Positions 12,836-25,299 of a stretch of 64,000 bases of DNA are shown piece by piece. Source of the DNA: Xylaria sp. FL1777 (taxonomy: Eukaryota; Ascomycota; Sordariomycetes; Xylariales; Xylariaceae); the NCBI GenBank assembly GCA_022578965.1, contig MU400649.1, forward strand, positions 43,345 to 107,344. Direction: 5' to 3'. Both the position numbers and the translations under genes were made by a program. The notes beneath the pieces are model-generated. The model made no database searches, was not told the DNA's origin, and worked only from the letters and a program-made list of their open reading frames with translations. Positions within the stretch are counted from its first letter, which is position 1, and each line of letters opens with the position of its first letter.

Positions 12836-13597
12836 ATGGACGAAGAACAACAGATAGCCTCTACCTGGCCACCGCCGCCTCCTTTCTGGAAAGACTTCAA
12901 GCCCGACAATATCTTACGGGTCGAAGAGCTACGGAAAGAAGCAGCCGAGCGCTTGGGCCTACAGGACTCGTCGAATGTGCGTCTCAGCGGCCTGCCCCGT
13001 GAGCTGCGCAACCTACAGCCGCCCCCCGAGCCCGAGGACGGGGCATGGCGGGTTTTTGGCGACCGATACACGTTGAAAGACGAGCTTCCGCATCTCGAGG
13101 ATGGAGAGATCCGCCGGCTATTCCCGAACCCCGACGAGAGAGACCAGGATGGCAAGCACTTTGACCGCGCTACCATCCTCAAGCGATTGGCCAAGTCACT
13201 ACTACTGAATTTCCTCGAGCTCACGGGTTTGCTGGCCACGAGCCCTGAAGCGGTACGTTGCAGGCATTTCTGCCGTCATGTGCCATCTCCCTCTAACACG
13301 AAGCACTAGGCCGAGGAGAAGATCACAGATCTCCGAGATCTATTCATCAATTTCCACCATCTAATCAACGAGTATCGGCCCCACCAGGCACGCGAGTCTC
13401 TCATCTCAATGATGCAGTCACAACTCGACCGGACGCGAGCCGAGACGAATGCCATCCGTGATGCCAAAGACAAGGCGGAACGCGTCCTCGAAGGGCTTAG
13501 TAGCTTGACGATTGAGGACCAGGTGAGCGGCACGACATCCGAGGAGGCCGGTCCTTATGGTCCTACCGCCGATGCTTGGGCTATAGTACTAGATTAG
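12836..13597 (+). CDS. med7: Mediator of RNA polymerase II transcription subunit 7
   Basis: Two exons, 12836-13252 and 13310-13597, joined in phase 0 over a 57-nt intron (GTACGT...CTAG); 234 residues. The N-terminal [10 protein letters not shown] motif at about residues 11-20, followed by a helix rich in Arg and Glu, is diagnostic of Med7. Residues about 105-200 form the helical part that pairs with Med21 ([17 protein letters not shown], then [17 protein letters not shown]). Med7 belongs to the middle module of Mediator and acts in the nucleus to link activators with RNA polymerase II. The start at 12836 (GCCATGG) is chosen over an upstream in-frame TTG. The C-terminus ends near a Trp (ADAWAIVLD), as in other fungal Med7 proteins. 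Confidence 0.93.
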
Positions 13598-15765
13598 CAG
13601 CGTATGGGAGAAGAGAGAGAGATCTCGCCGGTCAAACAAAAAATACGGCACAACCCTTTGACGAGATGTGCCAAGGCGTTGGCATCATACATGATGACTG
13701 GCTCGTAATTCACTTGGCGTATGGTATGAAAAATATGGAATATGATACCCCTAGACTGGCTTGGAGGCGAAAAGCTGACAGGAAAAGGACAATTAATTGG
13801 ACCTCCACGATACTATAGCACCTAAAAAACGACTATTGCCAAAAAATCATCCGTAACCCGTGCGTAGCTGTCAGCCATTCGATCCAGCCCACCCCCTTCT
13901 CCCAGACATGACGATGGCCTTCAAGGTCCGTTTACCCGTCGCCTAATGTATCTGAGAAGTTTTGGTCTCACTGGCCATTCACACCAAGTACATCTTCCAA
14001 CACCCCTTTTGTAATCAAACATGAGCATGTGTATTTGCTCCTACGTCATGGTACAAGGAATTGGGGTGCAGCAACATCCACTTTAATATTTGGAATCGCT
14101 CCTATTGTTGCATCACACCTTGCTGCCTATCACACCGGTTGGCTTTGCAATGTTTTTAATATTGATGATACGGCGCTACTAGGGTCGTTGAGGTTTACGA
14201 GGAATGAGTTGGAGGGGCCGTAAGCCATCTTATAATCCTTCTTTTGACACCCGTATTGATCCCACCCGTCTACATTGAGTCTCAGGGCCAAGTCCATTCA
14301 TGGCTCGATATTTATGTCATTATACAGAGAGTCCGGTTTTAATGGTCAGACGACAGGGAGTTAGGTTGGAGAGCTGCTTACGAAGATGCGTTTCAGTTGA
14401 GTATTTGTTAAATTCCGACAAGCTGATACTCATTGCCATCCTAACAGATGACGACGACCTTACCTAGCATGTAGGTAAGGCGTGTTTGAGAATAGATTGC
14501 TTACCACAGATACGTCATACAAAGTATCGACTACCAGCATATTTAGGTACGGGAGCTGCTGACTCATCACGATACTCGGAGCAATAACCGTTAGGCTCTT
14601 GTACCTCCTGGTTGTACTAGACATAAACGGCCCATACTCTCGTTTGATGATATCCATTGAATAGTCAGCTGCAGTGACTTCAGATTACACTCCCAAGGAA
14701 ACCCTCAGCTAGCATTGAACCTCAGCTTTCCGCTCTCGCCTATCGGGGTATCACTTTCTAAGCTCAAAATTTACTACACGGAAAAAATGACTCGAGCGAC
14801 CTATCCTCAGAGGGTAGGACATACGATCAAGTTAGATTCGGGTCCATAGCCGGCGGAAGATTCACAAAAGGTAGGCTGGGGGGCCGAGAAAAATGATATC
14901 CGGATCCTGGCAACGCTTCTAGCATTGTGCAAGTATATTTTTCACGGTCTCTAGCAATAAATATTAGCGCTAGTACCAAAGGATTGTTCGAGATACCTCA
15001 TGACCAAGTGATATGAGCGTGTTAGAATTGGTGTACCACACGACTACAGTGTATCAGCATTAGGGCATTTCATGACCAAAACAATAAATACATGAGGCAT
15101 GTCCAACACCGCGGCAAGGCTGCGTTAATAATTATTATCTAGCCAAGGCGCTCTGGGTCACCAGGAAACCTAGAGGCAAATCATCAAATCCAAGTGATGA
15201 AAGTCTCCTGCGGCGGCTTATTAATCATTGTGACAGTCTTGCATCTGCTAATTAATATAGCACAAACGCCAGCTATCCCATCACGAACTCTACGCGAAGT
15301 AGATATATATCGAATCCAGATATGTTGGCCATCTGGGAAAGCTCAGGGACGTTCCTCCAAGCCAAGAGGTGAGACTCTAATAAATCTCACATTCTTTTTT
15401 CAGCAATATAGTCTAACTATATATGGCGAGTCTCTATTTTCTCATTGTAACCCATTTTCATTTGCCGTCTATAGCCGTTTAGATCAACGTTCGTGAGCGA
15501 TTGATGTATCCCTTGCAATTCATTCTTACGTTTTCTTCTCCCTCTATCATACGCTATGACTGTACAACATGCCTGTCCCTTGTTATTTCTAATATCAGGG
15601 ATACCTAGACTGCCCAACATGCTGTGTTTCACACGCTCACGGCCCGGGCCCTTTTCTCTCCCTCTTCCCGCCTCTCTCTTCAACGTTCATCCGATTCGGC
15701 CAACCATTCAAATCCCCATCGCCGAATCGGTAACAACAATCTACCTATTAAGCCACTAAGCCACG
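13598..15765. other. Intergenic region without a supportable gene
   Basis: About 2.2 kb after Med7. Only short open frames occur, including 64-100 codon frames near 14029 and 15194 that lack an ATG, a family match or credible introns. The last 200 bases are pyrimidine-rich and probably carry the promoter and leader of the small gene at 15766. Confidence 0.55.
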
Positions 15766-16089
15766 ATGGCCAATGAAGCCCAACGAGATTTTGCGCAGCG
15801 AATTACGTCGGCCAGGCAGGCGCTGATGTCTATCAGGATCGAAATGCAGAGATTCATTCTGGACCTAGGAGATGCAGCGTTCAAACCACAACAGATTGCT
15901 GACACCGCGACGGTTCATTTGGGGCTTCTGGATTGGATCGAGTCCAGCCGTAGCACGCGGAGAGTCGCTGATATCGAGTGGGCTATAGAGGAGCTGAACG
16001 ACCAAATCGCGGATAAACGGGGAGATTGGGTGCGCCTTCGCGAAAGTACGAAGAGACACACCGCGAGAAAAAAGAATGATAGTTCTTAA
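15766..16089 (+). CDS. Small helical protein of unknown function, copy 1
   Basis: Single exon, 107 residues, ATG in a good context (CACGATGG). I do not recognise a family. The sequence is hydrophilic and predicted helical throughout, with no signal peptide, membrane segment or cysteine pair. It resembles the protein encoded at 16946: PQQIADTATVHLGLLDWI (about residues 43-60) matches PQEIWDCAKLHLEALSAI in the other, and IEWAIEELNDQI matches TKLAIKTLNVHL at the same spacing. The two genes are in tandem on the same strand about 860 bases apart, so they look like an old duplication. Paralogy is the main support that this frame is a real gene. Confidence 0.65.
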   Translation: MANEAQRDFAQRITSARQALMSIRIEMQRFILDLGDAAFKPQQIADTATVHLGLLDWIESSRSTRRVADIEWAIEELNDQIADKRGDWVRLRESTKRHTARKKNDSS

Positions 16090-16945
16090 ACCAAAAGGAA
16101 CATGATTGGTACGTAGTAGAAGGGATATACCTGCGATGGCAGTCAAGTCTTATTAATCCTATAATTAAAGCTAACGAAAACAGTAGTAAGGCAAGGGACT
16201 GTAGGATTAAAGAATAAAGTAAGGCTTATGAGATATCAATTAGTTTGGGAGTAGAGAATACCGAAGCTGAGCGAGAGGTATTGTAAAGAATAGGGTGCAG
16301 GGAATTGAATTGTATATTCACACCCAGGATACCAAGGCGCGTTGAGTTATCCATCTCTAGCTCACGTTCCTACACTCCTACGCCCGCCCATAAACATATC
16401 GGCGGATAGATACCAGTTTGTTTTAGTACGGGGAACTTTCTAGTCGTTTATTGGTTGATAGGTCTCCTTGCAATTTGGGTATGGCAGTCTACGACCGAAT
16501 CTGTATACGAAAGCAAGCTTGAGCCCTTGCTGCAAGCCCAGAATGTGGTCTTCTTCAGCATCTAGGCTGGCAAACATGGAGTGTTTGCCAGGAGTAAAGG
16601 GCAGCATGAAAGGATGTTGATTCCAATAATTAATTATATGCTATAACGTCGGATACTGGAACACACGCTCGTGGTCCTGGAATAAATTCTCTTACTCGGC
16701 CTCTTTTCTGCTTGATCATGCTTTCTCCTAGATCAAGACACAGCTTTAGGATCCAGATATCAATACTTACCTGAGAACTAAAAGATCCCACCCAATAGCA
16801 AGAATAATGACATACGCTATAATTTCTTAAACCCTTAATTCTTAATCTTCTCTAGTCCTTATTTAGTTATCATCCAACACTAATTAGCCTACCCAATTTC
16901 CCCGACGAGCCAACCTCAACCTACTTCTCGATCTACCGAGCCATA

Positions 16946-17260
16946 ATGTCCGATACAGTCAACCAAAACCACCAACAGATTTTCTTTGGATGGGTTTCGA
17001 AAGCTCTAGATGAGCTTCAGGCTATCCTGGCCAACGCGGCGAGACTCCGAAAAGAAATTGGATCGAAATCTTCCGAACCACAAGAGATATGGGATTGTGC
17101 GAAGCTTCACTTGGAAGCTCTGAGCGCAATCGGATCTGATTTTGACGAGGCCGCAATGGACACCTTGAGTAATACAAAGCTAGCTATAAAGACGCTGAAC
17201 GTACATCTCGCAGCATTTGGGCAAAACGTGTCGATAATCTTCAAGAACGCCACCAAATAA
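16946..17260 (+). CDS. Small helical protein of unknown function, copy 2
   Basis: Single exon, 104 residues, ATG at 16946 (CATAATGTCC). The protein is helical and soluble-looking, without a secretion signal. It aligns end to end with the protein at 15766 at low identity, sharing a PQ-I-D-A--HL--L--I block and an AI--LN block. The leader is rich in pyrimidines and CCAACC words. The function is unknown and I see no catalytic motif; helix-only small proteins of this kind could be binding modules or structural proteins. A copy at a third site was not seen in this window. Confidence 0.65.
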   Translation: MSDTVNQNHQQIFFGWVSKALDELQAILANAARLRKEIGSKSSEPQEIWDCAKLHLEALSAIGSDFDEAAMDTLSNTKLAIKTLNVHLAAFGQNVSIIFKNATK

Positions 17261-19459
17261 CAACCATTAATAGCTAAAGGAAGGCACAATGATAAACATA
17301 GCCTGGTAGTTATACTATTTAAGTTATGAATTTCCCACGAATAGACATTCTCAGTTTAATACCCCTATCGTTATGAACTCAACCATGAAGTGATCCCGAA
17401 GCACAAAGTGTATGAAAATTAATATTCCTTCAGGGAATAACCCCTTGGCCACGTGCGGTAGGCTTTCTGATATCTCTGATAGTAACTCGGTCTTCACCTT
17501 TCTGATGTTAGACAGACCTCCAACGATAAGCGGATATCCTTCATTAGACCAGTTATAACAAGGGCTGATGTCAGGGCTTGGAACTGAGTAGTTGACTCTC
17601 TATTCTGAATACAATAATCTGTTATGGCTGCAAAGGTCCATGCCTCCCATCGGGGCTGTTGCCGAGCATGGTGGCTATCCTTGAGTCTATATACAATTGG
17701 TTCGGGGCTTCCTAACTGTCAGAGAGTATTGTCCCGGAGTGAATGGGTAGCCCTAGCGGTCACATAGCAGGTAGGTAGTAAAGGGGTCAGTAGCCGGTAC
17801 GTTGGTCAATTGGCCCCTAGGGCTTCCCAATGGTAGTTGGTGGGAATAGCCCATATATATACACCAATCCCACCATATAGACCCTATAGACCCTAGGGGT
17901 CTATATGTGACTATATCACCTGACACTAACCTCCGTGGTCCGCCCATATGTCTCATATTAGCGAGGGCTGAATAGCTTCACTTCTGGTACGCGAGACAGT
18001 CTCAATAGGTCTCAATTCAGCGCAGTACGGTCCCTGTGTCTCGCCGAACTATGCGTCTGGAGATAGCACAAGGTGTTCAGCTGGTTCAACGCGTGTAACA
18101 CCAGTATAGATCTTGATTCGATGCAATTCAAAATCTGTTGGCACACTAGACATGATAATATTACAACAATCGGGAAACTAGGCCACGAGGGAAAGGGGCA
18201 ACAGGGGCAAGGAGAGGAAGCATAGGGAGCACAAAGGAAAGCAGTTTATTGTATATAAACTCCGCTTTCGAGGCGGAGAAGAAAATATAACATGATGTTG
18301 TGTGAAGACTGGTATGTTCCAGAATGTACCGGCTTTTAGCTGTGTTCAGGGACTTTCTTATATAACCGAGAGGCATAAATCAAATTTAGATTTATGCAAC
18401 CCGCTAACAATGCAATACATACGAACTATAAAACATTTTCTCTTTTTATGTAATCCCTTCCCTGGCGTTATAAAATGAATGGAGAAAAGGAGATAGTTGT
18501 TTCTAAATATGCAAGTAGGAAAGCAGTGTAATAGCAGGAAAGCATTTGTTGATTTTCCCTAGGTGCTGTCACGATGTCATGGTGTATTCCTTCGTACGTT
18601 ACGTACTGGAAAGCAAAGTATACGTGCAAAGATAGCAAGACATTGCTCCTGCTTCAGGGCGGGGGATAACTAGCGTTGCTGGATGTTGACGACATGTTTC
18701 ACTAATCTTGATGACGGTATATCAGCTAATGCCACTCTCTCAGCAATTAGTCCAAAGGGTAATTCAGTGAGTGAAAACCAACTTCATCTAATGTAATTAA
18801 TTTTATGTTTCGTAATCTAGATTCATGACGTTGGAAGCTCAAGGTCAAGTCCATAATCATAGTCTATCATATAAACTATAGCTTGAAGAGGGGAAGAGAG
18901 TCTACTATGGCACACGGGTGAGCCTGATACGTACTAGACTGTACCAATTCTGACAGCAATGGCCAGTGAATCTACTACCATAAAACATGCATCTTCCCGA
19001 TGCCGAGCTCAAGTCTAGCCCCCGCACATTAGTAATCTCTTCAAACCAAAAGTACAACTCTGGCCCACTAGGAGTGCCAGGGTGGGTATATTGTAGTATA
19101 TGCTGTTGAGCAAGGAGCTGAGAATTAATACACACATTGTTAATGTACGGTACAATGTACGAAGAACAAAAGTCCCTTTTATGCTAGTCACACGACGCGG
19201 AGTATCTGACCTAAACCCGTAATCACCTAACCCCGTAATCACCGGGTGAAGGAAGGCTGCTAGCCTGCAGGCGTGATGGGTTGTTCATGTTCATGATGAA
19301 ACAATACGGACGAGCGAACGTTATAAAGACCACAAGATCAGATGCCTTATCCTAAGCATCAAGTTCTATAATCGCCTCGTCTCCCTTCGTCTCGTCACGG
19401 ATATATTCAGCCCAGATCTTAGTTACCCAGTACAGAAAACTCAAAGACGAACATACACA
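17261..19459. other. Intergenic region with a hairpin, no gene seen
   Basis: About 2.2 kb. It contains a perfect 11-bp inverted repeat at 17874-17907 and a 17-base word (17960-17976) found again at 32508-32524. No coding segment is supportable. The last 100 bases (pyrimidine-rich, ending AACATACACAATGG) form the leader of the dehydrogenase gene. Confidence 0.55.
17874..17907. repeat. Perfect 11-bp inverted repeat (hairpin)
   Basis: CATATAGACCC at 17874-17884 is repeated in inverted orientation as GGGTCTATATG at 17897-17907, with a 12-base loop that itself contains another GACCC. It could form a stem-loop. It lies far from any gene end, so it is not an obvious terminator, and may belong to a decayed element. 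Confidence 0.7.
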
Positions 19460-20448
19460 ATGGCAGCAGTTCCTAAGAAGCTTACCTGGTTGATCACTGG
19501 ATCCTCGTCCGGTCTGGGTTTATCGTTGGTGCGTATCGTCCAAGCCAACGGCCACAAAGTCATAGCTACCTCACGAAACCCGTCCAAGACGCCTGAGCTG
19601 GTGAAAGAGGTCGAGTCCAAGGGCGGTAAATGGCTCCAGCTTGATGTCAATGACCCTGCCAACGGCAAAATTATCGATGAGCTCGAGAAGTCCGGCGAGC
19701 ATATCGACGTGCTCGTTAACAATGCCGGGTACTCCATACACGGCCCGGTAGAAACCATCACCCAGGATGAGCTGCGTGCTCAGATGGAGACCATGTATTT
19801 TGGCCCCCTACGCCTCATCCAGGCCGTCCTACCTCACCAGCGCAAGCGTAAATTCGGCGTCATCGTCAATTGCAGCAGCGGTGCCGCGTTGGAGGGCCAG
19901 GGGAGCATGGGTGCCTATGCTGGCCCGAAAGCAGGTCTTGACGGTGAGCGGAATTCCCCTTCTTATGTTTTACGTAGACTTTAGCTGCACCCTAAAGCCC
20001 AATTAGCGTCCTTCCACGCTTTTACCTGGAGCTGGCTGCTGACTCGAGTGCCCGCTTGAAAGCCATAACCAAAGTCCTCGCGAAGGAGGTCGCACCTCTC
20101 AACATCCGAGTCCTCACGGTTCTGTTGGGGTCGTTCAACACCAACATGCCCAATGCCTACGTCCTCAGCAAGAACCCCTTCCCGGAAGACTATAACAACA
20201 CTATAGCGCGCCAGTTCCTCGACCTCATCCAATCCGGAAAGATCATCCCCAAAGGAGACAAGGACAAAGCCATGAAAGCGCTGTACCAGCTCGTCGTTGG
20301 TGAAGGATTCGGCGCTGGAAAGGAGAGCGAGACGTTCTTGCCGCTCGGAATCGAGATGACGGCTCGCATGACGCTGATCCAAGACCAGCTTGCTCACGCC
20401 AAGGAGGTCTTCGGCGAAATCACTAACGGTGTTAGTGTTGCGGAATAG
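19460..20448 (+). CDS. Short-chain dehydrogenase/reductase (classical SDR)
   Basis: Two exons, 19460-19943 and 20063-20448; the 119-nt intron (GTGAGC...AAAG, with CTGAC 25 bases before the acceptor) restores the conserved AGLDAITKVLAKEV segment in phase 1. The product is 289 residues. A Rossmann NAD(P)-binding motif TGSSSGLG lies at about residues 13-20, the LDV loop at about 64, NNAG at about 89, the catalytic Ser in NCSSG at about 137, and the YxxxK pair in YAGPK at about 153-157. SDRs oxidise or reduce alcohols and carbonyls with NAD(P)H. The substrate cannot be read from sequence; the closest style is fungal SDRs of secondary metabolism or detoxification, and no biosynthetic cluster partners surround it. 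Confidence 0.88.
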
Positions 20449-22937
20449 AAACTAGAATGGGTATGGGCCTTATGTTGTAGCCGGTAGTGATGATGACATG
20501 CTCTAGGAATATGTAATAATGCCTCGTCTGCCATTATTGTACTAAACACTTCATAGTTTAAGCGAAACTAGTGAATGCTGAATTCACATGAGGTTTTAGG
20601 TAACTGAGACTGATAACATCCTCCTGGCCCAGGTAGTAGAAGAACCTGCTGATGGCGAAGGTGGTTAGGAGTTTAATCACCCCCGTTGAAAAGGCGACAG
20701 GATAAGGGGGAGACGGGGGGCTAAAGAAGGAGTGCAAACCCTGTGCCTGTTGAAATGGTCAGCAGATGTGACTAGTATTTCCCTCGGGGATCAATTGTCC
20801 TGGGAACTTAATGGAACATACTCCAGGCTTTGAGTCGCCTTAATATCTGTGTCATAATTATATCTTGTATCTCTTTCTAGTCCACGTATACATGCCTTAG
20901 TTTAGTCGATATGCGGTTAGGGGGTCAGGGGTCAGGGGTCAGGTCTGAGCCGTCATCTCATGATAACTCACATGAACGCCCGCGATGGCAGGGTGTGAGA
21001 GAGGAGTCTAGGAAAACTCTAGCTTCGAGGCTGTAATGTAGGCGATACTGGCTGTTGTGTTACGATAACTTATTGCTTTTGTGATTGAAAACCTTCGTTG
21101 TACCTTTGGGCCATCGCACTAAGGTATCCCAGTTCCTCAGCCCATCTCGTCAAGTCCGTCAGTATCTCACAATACTCTATTGTTAAGCCTACAATGCTGG
21201 TCAGATAAAATATCAATAGTTACAATAACTGGATGATGAGGCTGGTGATAATTTTCATATAACTGAAGCTTCTCTGTACTGGTGGTCGACCAACGTACCC
21301 TATCTCGCGTAGATGTTGTTCGTATTAGAGTGGCTCGAGAGAGCTCAAAATAAATTAATTGACTTCTTCCGCGATAGGATCAGCAAGCGACTTAGTTCCC
21401 GTCCGAATAGCACGTTCGGTCGAAGCGGCAGTAAGCAATTCTCGAACTAGTGTTTCCTCCCCCCTGGCGACGTTTAGGGTACAAAGGCTCCTCTTCGAGC
21501 TAAGCCCCAGAAATACTTACAGAGAATGCTCAGAAGGCACTTATTGATCTCCAGTCTTCTAGTAATATGAAACGGTAGTCATTTCAGATATAGCTTCGAA
21601 TTGAACGGCTTGTCGAATACGCCGCCCGTCTGGTTTGTGGCCGACCTAGCTCGACTCCGCTAGCCTGACAGTAGTTATACTTTTCGTATTAGTAACACTC
21701 AGAAAGTTGTAGATAAGCTTGTTAGGAGGATACTCGGATCCAGTGATACTTAGGATTAGGATCTTCTGAAGCGATTCACACAATCGAACTTGCGTCTGGA
21801 GAATAGTGGGAGACATGCTTGATAAGAATTGAGTCTCCTATACGCTTGGCGAGCGAATGACCGAGCTTGACGGCAACAGGACAATTTCCAAGAGCTAATT
21901 TAGTTGACGATTGGGACGACTAGCTTTGAGCGATGCACGACCCTCGACGCATGTTAGGCGGAAGGTTACGATCATGTCCGTGTCCTTGTCGGTCGACAAG
22001 CCGAGCCTAGCGCCCACGATAATCGATCCGGCCAACTTTGTTGTGAAGGACGAGTCCATCGTCGTGAATGTAAGCAACTCTCGGAGTGATACTCTTTCTC
22101 GAAAGAATTATGCTGGAATGACGATCGCTGATTCCGAACGTTGCAGGGAACGCCTGGTTTGATAAGAATGGCATGAATGAAGGCTGAGCGCTTATGGTTG
22201 AAGAGCGTGCTGCAAGTTTGAGCTCTCAAGGTGCTAATGCTTGGCTAGTAGTTTGGGTGTCTCATTCTTCGGCTCTGTTTGACGGTTTCGATATCAGCAC
22301 GATAAGCGCGATTCTCGATGTTTATTCAGGTCGAATATCATCGTAGTGGTTGTGCCCATTAAAGTCAAGTTATTTCGCTAATCTCGAAGGAAAGGTCCTT
22401 AGTATTGTCGGCAGCTCCGGTAATGGGTGCCGCTGATTGATGTCATGAGAGTCGCTGCTATCAATAGCCCTGAAGTTGAACTTTACAACGTTTAGGACGG
22501 TACTTAAGAACGAGTCCTCTGGAATACTTATCTTACAAAGTACTAGGTTAATTTTGAAGAAAGTCATTATAACTAGAGACTGACGCGATAGGGGGTAGTA
22601 TTTGGACTATGCCTAATACAGTGTCGTCATTTTTGTGTAACCTCAGAAATCCGATCCCTCTAGTCGGGAGAGAATGTCTGACATTTCGTAACACGTAACA
22701 TTGCGGATTATTGACCGAGATCGGTGGAGTCGTATTTCCGTAGTTCAGGTGGGGAGCTACTTAGGTAATGTTGTCTATGAAACTAATTCACGAGTATGAC
22801 TCAAACCATATGCGACAAGACGTTGGCCGTGCGACGCATAACCTCTTATATAATCCCCTTGTCACACATAATATTCTCGATATTGATATGCTCATATTTC
22901 TAATAGATTGGAGTAGTATTCTATAAGCGCCGTAACA
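20449..22937. other. Intergenic region, possibly decayed element, no gene seen
   Basis: About 2.5 kb. A 7-base GGGGTCA unit repeats at about 20921-20944. Between about 21360 and 22560 there are short frames of 60-85 codons on both strands, without a recognisable family or splice structure; they may be remains of a gene or a mobile element. I cannot say which. Confidence 0.5.
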
Positions 22938-23574
22938 ATGGTTCTCGAGGTAGAGCCTAAGAACTGGTATCGCGACGAGTTCCTCCTCTCGACGGAGCAA
23001 CGCCTCCTCCAAGTCGATACCATCCGCGAGGTCATGGATTCGGAGGTCATGTGGTGGACACAGGCTCTTCCAAAAGAGGCATTACTGGAGGCACTGGGAA
23101 ATTCGCTGTGTTTCGGGCTATATGAGCTTCCTCAGTCCACCTCACAGATCGCAGGTAAGCTTCCCTTCGCCGGGCCGTTGCGTGCTTCGTTTATGATTCA
23201 TAATTCCAGGCCAGGGGAACCCAAAGCAAATTGGGCTTATGAGGGTTATTACGGACAATATGACCTTTGCGTACCTCTCTGATGTGTATGTGTTGCCCGA
23301 GTACCAGGGCAAGGGCTTGGGGCGCTGGATGCTGAGCTGTCTGGACGAAGTCATTAAAGCTTGGCCGCATCTTCGTCGCCTCACGTTGATGACTTCCAAC
23401 CGCTCAATAGATCTATATAAGCAGACACTTGGGGTGAATGATTGGCTTGAAGCCAAGGGTGGTCTAGTTAGTATGTGCACACTGGAGTCATTTTCTTCCC
23501 TTTCTAGTAACCTGATGACTCCCAACATGTCTCGGGAGCATCATCAGGGGTATAATATTTACGCAAAAGAGTAA
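22938..23574 (+). CDS. GNAT-family N-acetyltransferase
   Basis: Two exons, 22938-23154 and 23210-23574, phase 1, with a 55-nt intron (GTAAGC...CCAG); 193 residues. The GNAT acetyl-CoA core is clear in exon 2: a beta-strand with FAYLSDVYVLPEYQGKGLG (about residues 90-108), whose QGKGLG is the motif A pyrophosphate-binding loop, followed by a long helix (WMLSCLDEVIKAW) and a C-terminal strand with LYKQTLGVNDW. Fungal members of this type acetylate small molecules or amines; the substrate is unknown. The start at 22938 (AACAATGG) is the first in-frame ATG. The gene ends 95 bases from the end of the convergent methyltransferase gene. Confidence 0.85.
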
Positions 23575-23669
23575 TTGCTGACTCCAGCGAACATAGTGGG
23601 GATGGGTGAAGGGCCAGCTATTCAGCGTCGATCGCACTAGTCGAAGGTTGAGCCCTAGAAGATTCCTGT

Positions 23670-24935
23670 TCATACATTTGAGTTCGTCTTTCCGTAAGCG
23701 CCTCCGTGAGCTCGTCGCAGCTCTATTGCACGTTTATAGGGCGGCGCGGTTGGTGGCTGCACAGGATCGAGAGACACATGGTCTGGCGGCAGTCGGTAAG
23801 AAGCATCAGAGTCGAACGCCGATAGATCTCCACATGCAATGAATGGTGCAATCCACCTTGTATCTGTTTCTCGATGACGACGATGGTCCTCTGGTTCGAC
23901 TTCAGTAATACCCCATTCATCAGTGACTTTGATGCAATGCGGGGCACTATCCCATGCCCCCGTTGCCTGGTTCTGCATTATAGTAGCTGCAGTGATGGGT
24001 AGACTCCTTAAATTTTGCTCGGTCATCTTATTTAACCGGAACCCGACACCTAGGGGCTCCTCTAGGCTGGCGGAGAATCCTTTCGGGGGCTGGAAGTTTA
24101 GGCAAACTATGAACGCTTCGACACTGCTGGCCCGTGATGATCTAGGCTTGGCAACATGGACTTGCTCGAAGAATATCTTGAGCTGAGCATACAACACGTC
24201 GACATTCTTACCCCTAAATATTTTGGCGACGAATTTTCCGCCTGGCTTGAGAACGCAGAGAGCTAGATTCAGTGCGGCGAAGAGTAGTTGCGACTGCACG
24301 TAAATGTCCAGGTCGTGTAGTCCGGTGACGTCAGGGGCACCGTCGCTGAGCACCAAGTCAACGGGATGAGCGGTCTGCTGTGACATGGTCTTCGCATCGT
24401 AGTCAGGATCCAAGGCTTTCAGTAGGAGCGGCACTGTCGCCGGATGAGTGATATCGGCTCTGAGGGTAATAATGCCGGGCAGAGGACTGATTGGTTGTAA
24501 GTCGATGGCTACAATCTTGACATTTTCCCGTGGTCTCAACCCCTCGGTCTCGGGCTTGATCTCAGCCACGGCCGACGAGACAGGAGACTTCACGGAGCGG
24601 AAAACGCCAAGCATCTGCTGGCGGAACTTGGCCTCACGGTCTTCCCATGCTGCGCGGCCGAATTTCTCACCCTTGATCAAGACCCTAGAAAGCACCTGCG
24701 ACCAACTGCCGGGCGCAGCACACAAATCAACCACCCGCGTCACATCGGCAAAGAGGTCGAACTCTATGGTTTTTTTGCCCGTCGTTAGCCTCACGGCATG
24801 TTGTTGAATCGGCTGTTAAGGAAAATCAATACCTTCATCGAGTTGTAAGAGCTTGAAGGCGCTTCTTGCTCGCCAGCCCTGCTCCTTTGCGAGCCTATAG
24901 TATGCATCTCGTTTGTCTTTAGACGACTTTCCCAT
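23670..24935 (-). CDS. trm7: tRNA (cytidine/guanosine 2'-O)-methyltransferase Trm7 (FtsJ family)
   Basis: Two exons, 24935-24833 and 24763-23670, phase 1, with a 69-nt intron; 398 residues. Exon 1 gives [16 protein letters not shown], the typical Trm7 start, and splicing restores KLLQLDEEFDLF. The SAM-binding motif [13 protein letters not shown] is at about residues 48-60. The FtsJ catalytic tetrad K-D-K-E is visible: Lys in SAFKLL, Asp in VLSDGAPD, Lys in GGKFVAKIF and Glu in SSVEAF. Trm7 methylates ribose at positions 32 and 34 of the anticodon loop of some tRNAs (Phe, Trp, Leu in yeast), with partners Trm732 and Trm734, in the cytoplasm. The protein is longer than yeast Trm7 because of an insert after the SAM motif and a C-terminal extension. 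It is divergent from the Mak5 gene, with 364 bases between. Confidence 0.95.
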
Positions 24936-25299
24936 GTTGAGTCTATCATATACGTTTAGGATGAATATAATATAACGTAATGTTGCTGTCTAGGTGAGCA
25001 AGATGGACAAAGGGACGGTACAGGAAGAGGGTGCACTGATTTTTCAATGAGCGAATCAAATTGCCCGTCTGATTGGGCTGGTTGGTGTAAGCCGTGATGG
25101 GTACCTGCGAACCCTCCACAGTACTTAGCCTTATATGTAGTCGAGTAGCTACCTGTAAGTACCTACTTCAAGTACCTCTTCAGCATACCTAACCCACTAG
25201 ACTAATAGTGGGGATTTTGAAGCTTTTGCGCAGCGCATTTGGAGCTATCAATAGCAACAATAATATCAAACCCGACCAACTTCGACCACGCAGATCTTG
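24936..25299. promoter_or_regulatory. Shared divergent promoter of Trm7 and Mak5
   Basis: 364 bases between two divergent start codons, for a tRNA modification enzyme and a 60S ribosome assembly helicase. It contains TACCT-rich words (about 25135-25192). A bidirectional promoter joining two translation-related genes is plausible, but rests only on geometry. Confidence 0.5.

Noticed and set aside
12802..13239. Minus-strand frame opposite Med7
   Set aside because: Antisense shadow of the Med7 first exon.
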